In this document: positions 35,395 through 49,212 of the stretch, in pieces
Layout of the letters: each line of letters opens with the position of its first letter
Position numbering within the stretch: the first letter of the stretch is position 1
NCBI GenBank assembly: GCA_028023455.1
Contig: JAQFVV010006342.1
Location: forward strand, 2,625,001 to 2,689,000
Direction: 5' to 3'
Source of the DNA: Epiperipatus broadwayi
Lineage: Eukaryota; Onychophora; Udeonychophora; Euonychophora; Peripatidae
DNA length: 64,000 nt
The notes under the pieces: generated by a model
Database searches by the model: none
Seen by the model: only the letters and a program-made list of their open reading frames with translations
Told to the model about the DNA's origin: nothing
Position numbers and translations under genes: made by a program

Positions 35395-36270
35395 CATATA
35401 ATAAATATGATGTAGCTAGAATTATATGTAAGGGAGTTGCAGTAGCAGGGTTAACATATGGTGATGATGCATTATGTGTTAGTAAAGGGGTATTAGATTA
35501 TTTAGAAAAAGTTTAAAGAATAGCCAAAACAGTATTTAATTGAGTTATGAGTAAAGGGCAGGTAACAAGATGGGTGAGAAAGGTAATGTGGTATGCAAAA
35601 GATTTGGATAAAGAATTTATTGCAGTATATTTGTACAAAACATGGGATGGTTGTGTTAAGAGGATTGTTGAGTGTTATAGTGGTAAGGAATGGGATAAAA
35701 GAATAGATTTATTAATAAAGAATAGTGAGTTAAAGAGTTGGAGAATAAGTATGGAGAGTAAAAAGAGTTATATATATAGAAATAAACAGAATATTAGGTG
35801 CGAGTTAATATATGATAATAGTAAGGAAAGTAGTTTATTGTTTAAGGCTCGAACAGGATCTTTAGCAACAAGAGAATATACATGTAAATGGAAAGTATGG
35901 GTGATTTATTTTGTAAATTATGTAAGGAAGGAATAGAAAATATTAGGCATTTGTTAATCGAATGTTAATGTTTGAAAACAGAAAGGTTACATATAATGAA
36001 GTTATGGAAGAATAAATATGAAAAAAGTGATTATACAGAAAGTGAATTATTGGTTTTTATGCTGGGTTTGGGAAAAGATAAGGAGGGTTTAGATATAAAA
36101 TCATAGAGTTGACAAAGATTATGTTGTGGAAATGGGATGGAGCAGAATATGGGAAAATAGAGTGGGAATGGAAAATTAAGTGGGTAACAGGTTTATCTGG
36201 GAATAATTGCTCAGATATTCTTGACTTCGTTTAAGGAGAAGCCACAGTACATCACATCACATCATTTTAT
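35395..36270 (+). pseudogene. LINE-2 family non-LTR retrotransposon, 5'-truncated 3' portion
   Basis: Conceptual translation starts in the post-RT region (ARIICKGVAVAGLTYG; then a stop at 35514), continues as the 129-codon frame at 35547-35936 (MSKGQVTRWVRKVMWYAKDL) and reaches a frame-broken C-x2-C-x8-H-x4-C zinc-knuckle region and the 3' end AGAAGCCACAGTACATCACA followed by CATCA repeats. Two further pieces of the same family lie at 54.8-56.4 kb, minus strand. The family has a non-LTR-type zinc knuckle after RT; I cannot assign the clade. At least two disrupting mutations make it inactive. Confidence 0.7.
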
Positions 36271-36772
36271 TATACACTGTGTAATGTAAAGAATTAAATG
36301 ATTTGTTACTATATACTATGTAAATAAACAGATGAAAGAAACATTAAGAAAAGAAAATTAAGAAATTAGACATCTGTTTAGAAATAGATTATAAAAAGAT
36401 TTAATACAGCAAATTATAATAAAAATTAATAATAATAGATCCTTTTTAACAAAATAAATAATATTTAAGAAGACATGTGATGATAAATCAGATCTGGTCT
36501 AATGGAAAAGAATTTGTACAGTACTCAAGAATTTTTCTCAGGACTTGCTTAATCACAGACTAGGCTAACAATGCACATCACTTACAGCCAGGATTATATG
36601 TCTAATATATATGTACATTAAATATTCTACCCTAAGGCAGATCAAGCGATGCTGATTATTGCAAGTAACAACATTTTGAGTAAACTTACATTGCCTAATA
36701 TTCACAATCTATCTACTACAATATAAAACTGGTCTGATAATTGTGGTTTTCAGAAAAACGTTTTACTTAAGA
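36271..36772. other. AT-rich non-coding DNA
   Basis: No gene seen. Confidence 0.45.
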
Positions 36773-37293
36773 AATATTTCTGTAGTGTAATTTTCACTGC
36801 CCCACTGTCTGTCAAGGTAGGGACTGGTTTCTTTTCTTGTTTAACACCTGTGAAGATATGTAATCATAAACATAAGACCAAAGATGTGAAAAACATCTAT
36901 GATCACCAAGATGGTTGTCATACATCTTTTTCACATCTTAGGTCTTGTTGATCATAGATCTTTTTCACATCTTAGGTCTTGTTGATCATAGATCTTTTTC
37001 ACATCTTTGGTCTTATGTTTATAGATCTTTTTAACATCGGTGATCATAGATATTTTTCACATCTTTGGTTTTATGTTTATAATTACATCCCTTCACAGGT
37101 ATTAAAAGTGGAAAGAAACCAGTCCCTACCTTGCATGAGAGTGGGGTAATACATCTTGGGGATCATAAATTTTTTTCATATCTTTGGTCATATGTTTATG
37201 GTTACATCCCTCCACTAGGTGTTAAAAGTGGATAGAAACCAAGTTCCTGCATTATGTGAAAATGGTGTAGTGAAAATTACACTATAGAAATAT
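36773..37293. repeat. Complex inverted repeat with internal minisatellite
   Basis: The left arm (about 36773-36900) has AGTGTAATTTTCACT, GTAGGGACTGGTTTC, TAACACCTGTGAAG and ATAAACATAAGACCAAAGAT. It pairs with about 37050-37150, and a third, diverged copy follows at about 37151-37293, restoring the outer end AGTGAAAATTACACTAT. The centre contains four to five units of about 34 bp around ATCTTTTTCACATCTTAGG and TCTTGTTGATCATAG. Confidence 0.7.
36920..37085 (+). repeat. Minisatellite, about 34-bp unit
   Basis: Successive units start near 36922, 36957, 36992, 37025 and 37050. The first three alternate TCTTAGGTCTTGTTGATCAT and TCTTTGGTCTTATGTTTAT endings; the fourth is shortened. Confidence 0.7.
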
Positions 37294-37819
37294 TATTCAT
37301 TAGATTAAATAAAAATTATTAACTTTTTGCTCAGTCTCTCTTAAAATACTTTCATTGGCTCTCCCTTTTATTCATAACTTGGAGACTTTGTGCCAGAATA
37401 TAATTCCAATTGTGTTTATGTATAATCTCATTATCCAAGTGTTTTAAACAAAACTCTTTATTTCCTAGTTATATATGTTCAATTGATAGAGCTAATTGAT
37501 AAACCTTAATTACTTCTCATTAAGAACACAATGTATTTGAAAATATCAAAGGTTTAAATATTGTTTAAATATTCAAAGATTTAATTAATTAGTTTATAAT
37601 TATTTAACGATGCTAATTAGCCATCATTAATTTATTGCTAAATGCAAACTTTTAATTGCATTAATCATGCAAATCTAAAGAAATATTACTTAAAATTAGC
37701 AATTTTTTGTAAAATCATCACGTGATAAACTATAGAAAATTGAAATCTTTATTTTTTTGAAAATGTGACACAATCCCAGCTTACATATTACTGGTTAGTA
37801 GCAAATTCTCTTTCTCTCA
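37294..37819. other. AT-rich non-coding DNA
   Basis: No gene seen. Confidence 0.45.
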
Positions 37820-37965
37820 CCTCTAAAACTCTTCACTGATAAAACTTCATAAGCTAGAAACTAATCTGGAAATGTTCGATGGGATAACACTAGATAGGGG
37901 CTTATTAAACACGAACATCTATTGATTAGTCAATCTTATATTAGGTAGCATGAGATAAGAGAATG
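37820..37965 (+). repeat. Diverged family A fragment
   Basis: CTCTTCACTGATAAAACTTC, then AGCTAGAAACTAATCTGG and CACTAGATAGGGGCTTATT match the ribozyme-like part of family A. The core CTGATAA (37836-37842) has one change; GAAAC is at 37857-37861. Confidence 0.55.
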
Positions 37966-38132
37966 TGTATTTGCTATTTTTTTATGTCATTTATTTAGCA
38001 TGTGAATAAACAAATAGTCCTACAATACACAACATTCATAAATGATCACCCAATCCAAAGATTAGTAGAGCTCCACATTATATAACTTTGCTAAACCAAC
38101 TTATAAAAAAATTACTACTATTTCATTGGGGA

Positions 38133-38897
<765 letters not shown>

Positions 38898-39604
38898 TAT
38901 TATATATATATATTATGGTCAATGAAGCCTCCCAAACCTAATCTATCATACCAGGGTGCCACTAGGTTATTCAAACCTACAAAATTTATAAAAGTGGCAG
39001 ATACACACGGGTGAGGTTCAACTTTTATCGAACCGAAAGGCCCAGTCACCAGCTCAGGGAGAAGCTGAGTTTAAAATATCACTCTGAATATTAAAATTTT
39101 TAATTCTTGATTTTAAAAAATATTATTAATAAAATATATATAAATTACTGCCAAAATTAACTAAACAAAACATTTTATTGTGCGCACGCACATGTTAATA
39201 CAAACATCTGAAGATTAAATGTACTATTAAATATATTTGATTTAAATTATATGCATAGAAGGTTACGTTTTAAAAAATTTAATACAATTTTAATATTTTA
39301 CTAAGTGTAAATACACTACATAGAATATGCATATAACTAACGTAATCCCTTTTAACCTTAAGCTAAATTTCATGTTTAAACCAATGCGAGCTTACTGATA
39401 TACCAATGTGACCAATGCAAAATGAGTTTGTAAGCATAATACAATCATGCTAGCAGGAATTTACATCTGTAGCATGATATCATAAGAGAAATAAAGAATT
39501 ATGGTGGGAAGGAATGAGCATCTTTCCCATAATTATTAATAAATTTCACCAACAGACAGGAGTGATCTACTGCCCAATTGGTGATACAAAAACGAAATTA
39601 TATG

Positions 39605-39641
<37 letters not shown>

Positions 39642-40241
39642 ACTTTGTAAAAGGGGGATAATGGTTTTTGCTGGCTTACTGTCCCAACCAGAGCATAAGA
39701 AAATCAATGGTGTAGGAAATACGTCATGGCAACGTGATGGATACACTTTTGGGCCATACATTCAGGTGGGTATTATGCCCTGTATGCTAACAGCCACAAG
39801 GTAATAAGTATTCCATGTGTTTATCCCGATTACATTGACATAAAACATCCATACATCTATCCATGAGCACTGATTCAACTATGAAACAATTAGCCTAAAA
39901 TTAACACATCTTAAACTAACAATTTTACAAATCTTTTGCAGCCATTTATGCCTATTTTTAAATAATTTAAATGAAATTTACAACAATGGAAATGATATCA
40001 AACACATATATAAAAAATATAATAAATAATTTAAAATTTTAATCAGATAAGAGATTTCTTTTAAAAATTAAGTGTAGTTTAAAATTACTACTTAGAAAAG
40101 TTTGTATTATATAATTAAAGTTCATTTAAAGCAAAATTCCATACTTTCCAATGCTGTAGGTTCATTGAAGTCTATCTTTGTAGTCCTTAATACATCACAC
40201 AACTATATTCATAGTTCCTTCCATCCCATATTGATATTGTC
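38898..40241. other. AT-rich DNA with a (TA)n microsatellite
   Basis: A (TA)n tract at about 39607-39638 is followed by a GC-richer block (39650-39800) whose plus-strand frame ends at a CAG/GTGGGT donor-like site. I treat the block as an unclassified repeat (see rejected items). Confidence 0.4.
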
Positions 40242-40359
40242 CTAGGTGGAGACAAATCCGTTGCAGTCCAATTTCCAGGAACCATCATACTGGAGGCCAC
40301 CTCTGCTGGTGCAAATGCAGGAAACATAATTTATTGCATGACCCCTACATTTTGGAGAT
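40242..40359 (-). CDS. Possible terminal exon encoding a short Cys-containing peptide
   Basis: On the minus strand a stretch ending TATGTGTATTGCAG (AG at 40361-40360) is followed by an open phase (1 base plus 38 codons) that stops at TAG (40244-40242). The encoded end reads SPKCRGHAINYVSCICTSRG and continues with GLQYDGSW, an Asp-Cys-Asn-Gly and FVST, with four cysteines in a C-x9-C-x-C-x15-C pattern. Composition and balanced codons stand out from the AT-rich surroundings. I do not recognise the family. No partner exon was found upstream (higher coordinates) and no strong AATAAA lies just beyond the stop, so a chance open frame in a non-repetitive GC patch remains possible. Confidence 0.38.
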
Positions 40360-40959
40360 CTGCAATACACATATAAAATGTTTAAATAACATGCAATCAG
40401 CAAGAGCAATCCAAATCTAAATCTCCACTTAAAAGTTTTCTTTTATATCATTTTGAATTATCATCAAATTCTGTGATCGATCTTGCCTGACTTGGTGCTG
40501 TTTTTATTGGTGATGATGACTTTTCTCTGTGGACCATTTGTTTATTTCCATCATTTTTGACCAGCTTGCTTTAGAGTGTGAATTCAAAATCTTATCACTA
40601 GTATTTTTTAATTTATCTCTTAGCTGACTTTACGCCAAGGGCCTGATTGCTATTTAGAAAATCATTTCCATTCTAAGATTAAAAATAACTAATTAACAGC
40701 TTTTGTATTATTATTCTTTTATATTAATATCAATCTTGTTTTAAATATTGAACTTTAAATGATTATATAATTAGTTTGCCATCTGTGCATTATATGTATT
40801 AATCTAAATAAAAAATTTATTAAATTCTTTTCCTTTTTTATATATTATTTCTATTTGAGGCACAACATTATATAATTTTTGCTTACTTTTTTGCTAATGT
40901 TACTATATTTTTGTTACTTAGTGTAAATTGTAATAACCAAAAGTTGCGAGGTGGTGGTC
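40360..40959. other. AT-rich non-coding DNA
   Basis: If the exon at 40242-40359 is real, this would be its upstream intron. Nothing else recognised. Confidence 0.4.
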
Positions 40960-41760
40960 CTTAATTAAGCTTGATCCAGAGCTGATCTGCCCAAATATTC
41001 CCAGATTAGTTTCTAGTTTATGGTTTTTGTCAATGAGGAGTTTGGGGGATTTTAATAAACTGTGTAATTGATCTTTAGCATCTAATACCTATTTCTTCTA
41101 GCAACCATTTTCTACTTTTTGTTATATTACCAAGCTACCAGCCCAAATTGAAAAAGCTATAACTTTTTCAATTTAAGCTAATTTGCTTGCAGTGTTATGG
41201 AGATATGAAAGCGGTTATGTTTCTATATATTATGGTGACCCTGGTTCTAAATAATCTTAAGTATGTTAATTCTTTGGTTAGAATGGGTGTTAAATCAACA
41301 AGACATCACATGTGAAAGTCATAAACTGGAAACTAGTATGTACATATTTGGATATGATAACATGGGATAATCATTATTAAGTAGTATTATCTGGCATCTA
41401 ATAATTACTAAAGCTTACACTAGATGGCATAAATGTAGTGAGATTGGAAAAAATTCTCTAGCTATTTGATACTAGCTTCTTGCTCAATGTTATTCTATGG
41501 AGATGCCTTTATTCTGCCTGGAGATATTTAAAATGATGTCTTAGTTTTACTTTCAATTATAAAATGTAACCAAATTTATATTGTTAATGCTCTGTTTTAA
41601 GGAAGTTGGTCCCAATGACCCATGTTATACTACTCGGAGAACTGACCCATGGAAAGATGAGCAATCACTGGATAATCAGATCTCCTGATTAGTTTATGGG
41701 TCTTCCTCACTAGGGGTCACTTTCTGCACTATAGACACTTAACAGCAGCCATTCACTCTA
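40960..41760. repeat. Old, diverged family A copies in both orientations
   Basis: A minus-oriented unit at about 40960-41210 (ATATTCCCAGATTAGTTTCT; TCTAATACC; CAACCATTTTCTACTTTTTG), a plus-oriented part at about 41280-41450 (AACAAGACATCACATG; AAACTGGAAACTAGTATG) and a further minus-oriented piece at about 41640-41760 (CAGATCTCCTGATTAGTTTA; CAGCAGCCATT). Divergence is clearly higher than in the 13-kb and 50-kb copies, so the family has been active over a long period. Confidence 0.55.
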
Positions 41761-42137
41761 ATTATGTTATAAAAACCTAACAGTTTGAATTTTCAAATAC
41801 CCTAAGAATTTAAACCCAAGCACAATTGCTTATGTATTTAATTATGCTAACTCTAAATTAGTAATTATATATTTTAATTACTTTAATTATAAGCTAACTA
41901 TAGGTATTTTTGATATTGTCATAAAAACTATAACATTTGCCAGAATAAAGTATATGAATTATGAGCAAAGTGGATTGCTCTTCATATTCAATATATACTT
42001 TGTTTTAATGTACACTCAATCTTCAACTTTAAAAACTTTCTATAATTTCTAAAGTTCTTGTAGTAATAAAATAAGTAATCTTAACAGCTACAGGTATGAT
42101 AGCTTTCACATTTCATGACTGTTAATTGGCAAATGGA
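41761..42137. other. AT-rich non-coding DNA
   Basis: No gene seen. Confidence 0.45.
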
Positions 42138-42255
42138 ATCCCTCTTATGATTCAGTGCAGTAATAGAATCATGAATTCAAGAGCTGTGCCACTTCATCAT
42201 TTCTGATGTCACATTACTTCCTGTGAAACATTCAACATTAATGAATCAAATAAAA
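42138..42255 (+). repeat. Degenerate S2 SINE-like fragment
   Basis: GATTCAGTGCAGTAATAGAA (box A-like), GAATTCAAGAGCTGTGCC and an ending AATGAATCAAATAAAATAAA. Confidence 0.4.
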
Positions 42256-42488
42256 TAAATCAGCAGTGCTCATTTTATTTTCATTATTTTTTTTAATTTT
42301 TGCAGTAAATATTTTCTTTCTACAACCATTTCTATATCTTATGCACTAATCTTGTATAACACCATTACGATGTAATATTTAAATTAAATTTGGTTATTTT
42401 GCTATAATAAACGATATCCTTTTCAGTGCTGAATTGAAACATGTCTGCAAAATAAAAACTATATACTTCAAAAAAATGTTTACTTTGA

Positions 42489-43692
<1,204 letters not shown>

Positions 43693-44344
43693 GGTACTCT
43701 GTTCTATTAGATCATGTCAGTCACTTTATGGCACTATTTATATGCAAAAGCACATAAATATGCCATTTACATGGCTGCCGCCTTCTAGGCCTATATATAT
43801 CTGTGCAGAAAAGCACAGAAAGAGGGCATTTAAACAAAGGTGGCAGCCAGTGCTGATGGCATTATTTCTATGCTATAAAGCACAGAAAAGATGCCATTTT
43901 AATTGGTGGCCAGCCTGCTTTAGTGTTACACACTTTATCCCAATGTTCACAATCCAATATTCACTACAGTATTGTGTGAGGGTGTCTGAACTTCAGCCAG
44001 CCACAACTCTTCAAATATGCATGTCAAAGGAATTATCTTACAAGTCATCTGACCTATTATTACCTCCTAACAATTGTCAATCCAACTACTCAATGTGTAA
44101 CTGTCAAGATTTTGACCAGCTCATGCAAAAAGTCATGTTTGTGCAAGAACACATCCATGACAAATAAAATGGCTGACAGATCAAAATCCAGTAAATGTTA
44201 TTAAGAAAATAAATGAATTACCTTAACCCATATGATTATTCTTCTTTCACAAAGAACAGGGTGGGCCTGGTAATGTTATATTGATGTGTTTTTGCATAGC
44301 AACAATGCCATCAAGCAGCTGTCATGATCTATTAGAACAGTACC
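43693..44344 (+). mobile_element. TIR-flanked element with internal tandem repeats and a 158-codon open frame
   Basis: Imperfect terminal inverted repeats of 26-28 bp (43693-43720 and 44319-44344) share GGTACT, GTTCT and TAGATCATG. Inside, three diverged copies of a unit of about 65 bp (43736-43915) each hold an AGCACA hairpin and a GCCATTT-like segment. An open frame from about 43691 to 44167 crosses the repeats and ends in a Cys/Gln-rich tail (NCQSNYSMCNCQDF). No transposase motif is recognisable, so this is probably a non-autonomous DNA element. I could not define a target duplication. Confidence 0.5.
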
Positions 44345-44887
44345 AAAAGCATTTAAAAATTAAATGATTTTATGTTATTTTTAGAAGGATACTTTAGAGA
44401 TTCAATATTAATTTAGCCATTTGGATTCAAACATGCCTCATCATCTCGCAAATAACTTATGCAAATTACTGAAAATATTTGGAGAATTTAAAAGAGAAAA
44501 GATTGAGTGCAGAAAAATCTATCTAAATCAATGTCTAAAGACGGGTTTGAGTTAAAGTACAAATGGTTTTAATTAGTTAAGATCTTAAATAGACCAAATT
44601 TTAAAAAGGAAGATTCTTTGTGGTAAGCAAGGTCAAACTAATTACTTTACAGAAAATGAAAGAATAAAAAGAGCGTTGATCTGATTTTATCCGTATTATT
44701 CCAGATTATAACCAAAAATGAGGAATTTAGTAAGGAATTATATCAAACTCCTAAAGGAAAAATATAAAATTTGATTATACTATAACATTCTGTGGATGTT
44801 TAGTAATTTTATTTTAATAAGTTTTGAAACTGAAATAAAAGTAGTAAATATATTAAAAATTTTAAAAAAATTAAAAATATGATTGTC
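44345..44887. other. AT-rich non-coding DNA
   Basis: No gene seen; directly precedes the degraded RTE-like copy. Confidence 0.4.
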
Positions 44888-46503
44888 AATAATATAAAAA
44901 GCTATAATAGACTACATAGTGAGAATAAAAAGATTAATCCAAGAAGAGTGTACAACAGGTTGATTCCACATCTCCAAATTGTTTATAGTAGGTTTATGAA
45001 AAGCATTTTCTGGATTAAAATGGGAAGCTAAAGGAATACAATTGAATGAAGATTATTTAAATTATCTAAATTTTTCAGATGGTGTGATTATTTTTGTAAA
45101 TAAAGCTTTAGGAAATGTTGTAAGAGTTACATGAAAGTAAGAAAGTAGAACTAAAAATAAATGATAAAAAATACTAAAGTAATGTTGAATCAAGTTTCTC
45201 AGAATATGAAAATAAAGATTGATAATGATGAATTAGAAATATTTTGACCAGATGATAGTGGATGAAAATTGATCATAGGATTAAATTTGGATGGAGTGTT
45301 TTTGAAGAAATAACTTAGTACTAAAAGGAATATCAACAAATAAAAAATCCTTCTCCTTTTTCTTTTCAAAAACTTTATTTTTATATCTCAATACTGAACA
45401 TATATATACATTTATATAATACAAAACTCCAATGTTTCAACTGTTTTTATCTCATACAGTCATTTTCAATGATCTGCAACAACAATATTAAATACATATC
45501 AATAAATAAACTTCAATTACATAAAAACTTCCTCTTACATTAACATAAACAGTAACAAACATATTAAACATATATAAATATATTTTACTTACATACAAAA
45601 ATATTTCCAATTATAATAACACCATATATCCTTCTATTTTTTTTTTTTTAGTTCAAAGTCCTTATCCACATGTATTTCTTCACAACCAATATCCTCTTCT
45701 AAAAAAAAACCATCCATATACAAGTTTACTAATATTTATATATGTTTAATATGTTTGTTACTGTTTATGTTAATGTAAGAGGAAGTTTTTATGTAATTGA
45801 AGTTTATTTATTGATATGTATTTAATATTGTTGTTGCAGATCCTTGAAAATGACTGTATGAGATAAAAACAGTTGAAACGTTGGAGTTTTGTATTATATA
45901 AATGTATATATATGTTCAGTATTGAGATATAAAATAAAGTTTTTGAAAAGAAAAAGGAGAAGGATTTTTTATTTGTTGATATTATTGTAGAACATATATA
46001 TTTTAAAAGAAAAAGTGGATGTACCTTTGCTGTGCTATTATATATACTAAAAGGAAATATGCCTATGTGTTCAAAAGGAAAGCTTTTTAATAAATGGATT
46101 TTACCAATTCTTATTCATGAATCTTAGACTTGGATACTTAACAGAAAGCTTGAAACTTCTCAATGAAGTATTGAGATATGTATACTGGGGATAGCAAAAA
46201 GGAGTCAAAAGTAAAATATGAGAGAACAATTAGGGATCACTGGCATTATTGTAAGAATTTAGAGACTGATAAGGAATTGGGTTGGACATATTGTTAGAAG
46301 AGATGATAATAGATGAACACTTGATGTTTTAAACTGTATTCCAAGAGACTGTAAAAGATCTAACATGAGACTATGGATATAATATGGGAAGTTTGCTGAA
46401 TCGATGTGGAAAAGAAAGGCTATGGATCAAAAAACTAGATTACACTTGGAGAGATTTTCATGATGTAGGACATCAATAATGTTTGAAAATGATGGTAATG
46501 AGG
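44888..46503 (+). pseudogene. Degraded RTE-like LINE copy, split by a nested insertion
   Basis: Colinear at nucleotide level with about 58205-59190 of the better-preserved RTE-like copy: the GDSISPKLF region (decayed to TTGATTCCACATCTCC), the FADD region (decayed to AATTTTTCAGATGGTGTG), then, after a 714-bp interruption at 45331-46044, TACTAAAAGGAAATATGCC and CCAATTCTTATTCATGAATC through GGAGAGATTTTCATGATG. Many frameshifts and stops; dead copy, 5'-truncated within RT. Confidence 0.75.
45331..46044. mobile_element. Foldback insertion (714 bp) with perfect 12-bp target duplication, PLE-related
   Basis: The inserted block is flanked by TACTAAAAGGAA at 45319-45330 and 46045-46056; joining the flanks restores the RTE-like sequence, which confirms the boundaries. 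Arms of about 240 bp (45334-45572 and 45733-45982) are almost perfect inverted copies around a 160-bp spacer with its own polymorphic core. A 60-bp unpaired tail (about 45984-46044) lies at the right only. The right arm carries a PLE 3'-end-like order: CTTGAAAAT, stem GACTGT/ACAGTT, GAAACGTTGG, then ATAAAGTTTTTGAAAAGAAA, as in the PLE at 28.8 kb. Confidence 0.85.
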
Positions 46504-46865
46504 CATATGAAAAAAGTATGGTAGCATACATTACTGAAATTAAAAATTGAGCCTATAATAGAAAACAGCTAAAAAGAATTGCTGATTCAAATACTTTGTC
46601 ACTGCATGGAAATCACTTTCAAACCCTAAAAAAAAAAGAGTTGACTTCCATATTAACTTTATAGAAAATAAAAATGGCATAACATTCAAAGTAATGGACA
46701 AAAATAATAAAATTTAAGAAAATAAAAAGATAGAATGGTATTTTATAATAAATGAAGATATTAAATCCTTCAACTGCCCAACTTTTTTCATAATATTGCA
46801 AATGAGTTGAAGAATTTGTAAAAGTAAAATCATAAACCTATTCCCAACAAGTCCACATGCATTGC
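46504..46865. other. AT-rich non-coding DNA
   Basis: No gene seen; the minus-strand frame at 46619-46801 is AT-driven. Confidence 0.45.
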
Positions 46866-47042
46866 TAAAATAATTCACACGCAAAATTCCTAAAGAATCA
46901 TTTAAATGAACTTGCCAACAGCACCACCTTTTGTCATGGTAATGCCAATTTATTTTTTCAATCTGATAAAATAAGGTGGCATTAGAAATATCTGCAAATT
47001 CATTTAAATGATGCTTTAGGAAATTTGCTTATGAATTATTTT
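46866..47042. mobile_element. Short foldback (MITE-like) element
   Basis: Arms of about 50 bp (46866-46915 and 46994-47042) pair with few mismatches (AAAATAATTCA / TGAATTATTTT; CCTAAAG / CTTTAGG; CATTTAAATGAA). A second inner pair is CACCACCTTTT / AATAAGGTGGC. Total about 177 bp, no coding sequence. Confidence 0.6.
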
Positions 47043-49189
47043 GGTAATTATTTGTTCAGACATGTTTCTTCCATTAATGAGTTTATATTCTTAGTAGTAC
47101 ATATCGGGTTAGCTGTAAATTATTTATGAACTCATTAAAGTCATTAAAAAATACATCATATATATATATTAATAGAATAAAACCAATAGCTGCAGTTTTA
47201 ATGTGCCATCTGAGTTTAAAAACCCAAGTCTAAATCACATATCTTAGATAAAAGATTCCTAAAAATTTCTAAAATTCTTAAATGCATGAAAACCATTAAT
47301 TTGCTTCATAAAATATCTTTCAATAAAAAACTTGGAAATAATATTAAATTATAGTCATGGTAAATACAATATTTTATAGGATGATCCTCCAGAACGTCTT
47401 TTATGCCATTAATTTAAAGTATCCTTTTATCTAAGATGCAAGATGTACACTTATATTTTTAAATACATGTAGCATATTAACCTGTAGCAGTATTATTATA
47501 TGGGTATCATCTAGTTTTCTGGATTTTTAATATATATATACATAATGAAATGATATATTCCTTAAGAATATATTTCATTGGTGTAGACATTTGTATAGAA
47601 AAGAAATTTTACTTAATTTTAAAATGTGCTGTCATTGATATGTTTAAAATATTTTGTTATTAATAATAATAAAAACATACCGTGCACTCTTTTTATAAAT
47701 AAAAGAGTATTTGTTTAAATTGTGATTTAAAAAGAAAGTAGATATTTTTATAATTTCACAAAATATTATTTTGAATAAAGTCAATTGTTGAAAATTAATG
47801 TTAACCACAGAGAACAGATAATCATTTATTTAAATATTCTTAAATAAACTGCAAAATTAATTACTGTTCTGTTGGCAATTAGCTAAGAATATTTTCTGGT
47901 AAAAACCTTTGATCAAGTGAATTATCGTCATACTTTTAATTGAAAGGAAAAACATTGAATTTTAAACTTGCAAAATGAATTTGTAAATAGTTTTATTCCC
48001 AAGAAATAGAAATTCAAGACTCAAAAGGATAATCTATTACTCCATATCTTCATCTACAATAAATAGGAGTACTTTATAACCATTAACTGCTGCAAAAAAT
48101 CATGGTTTTCTACAACTTTGTTCAGGCCTGCCCTCTATCTATATTTCAAAGGGAACACCATAATGGAGAAAAAATTGTCTGCTAAGATCTTAAAGTTTGT
48201 AGAAGAAAAATAGATCTTTTTGCTGATAAATAAATTAAAATGACTAAACAATTTATAAATCTTTATTAATTTTTTTAAAAATATAAACTGTATCTCATAT
48301 AAACATTTTTATGTCAGTATTAATTATTCATAACTTATCAGTTGTTAAACATTGTCCAATAATATATCACATGATCTAGCTTGCTGTGAGTGCCAATACA
48401 TATAGTGAGTTTTGCCTGTTTCAAATCAATATATCTGTTTATAAAAGGCGTATTCAAATTAATATTGCAAAACATTTTATTGTAATGTTAAAAAATAATA
48501 CAAATATGAAAATTGATAATTTATTCCTATTTTATTGATATCATATTTTAATACAGATTATAAAATATATAGTCTGTGTTATTTAAAGGTAACTATTTAT
48601 AATTTTAAATTTATAATTGTTTAATTGCTAATAAATATTTATTTTGTATATGGTAGTTGGCCAATTTTGCATGTATTGATAGTTGAATATTGTGGCATAG
48701 AATGTGTTTGGATATTCATTCCAGTTATAAATTTCCTGTGGCTTCATTTTTTATAATGACTTAGTTGTGAAATAAATACTTTTACAAAAGTATGGATAAT
48801 GCCATTATATCTTAATAAATGTGGTTATAACAATGAATTATTAATGATATCATTCAAATACATGTATAGCTTTAAGAATAGTTATTCTTTTAATGTCATT
48901 ACTTAAAATATTATTATAGTAATGAGTTGACCTTATCTTTAACAGGTATTTCACCCATTCCTTAGTCTTATAATCATCAGTGTACATGTTATTGGATTAC
49001 TAATTATTAACATCAAGGTTATCTCAGTTTAGTTTGGTAATATGTTGGATTGTCAATCATACGTGCATTTGTTGATTTTGGTATGTGAATACTAATATTA
49101 ATAATTTTTACAACATTATTGGTATTTTTTTAAAACAAATTATTTTATTTAATAATAAATTATTTTATATATTTTTTATTGACCAGTAC
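47043..49189. other. AT-rich non-coding DNA with a family A end fragment
   Basis: No gene recognised. At 48376-48422 a plus-oriented fragment (GAGTGCCAATACATATAGTG; AGTTTTGCCTGTTTC) is the terminal part of family A. Confidence 0.45.
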
Positions 49190-49212
49190 TACTTGAATAT
49201 CCTAGCACCTCA

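Noticed and set aside
36920-37085. CRISPR-like array of about 34-bp repeats
   Set aside because: Units are contiguous with no unique spacers, in an animal-type genome; it is a minisatellite.
39650-39804. Plus-strand frame ending at CAG/GTGGGT (NTSWQRDGYTFGPYIQ) and minus-strand frame (SRCHDVFPTPL) next to a (TA)n tract
   Set aside because: Both strands are open and the block abuts a microsatellite, as repeat tails often do. No acceptor or partner exon was convincing, so it is not called a gene.
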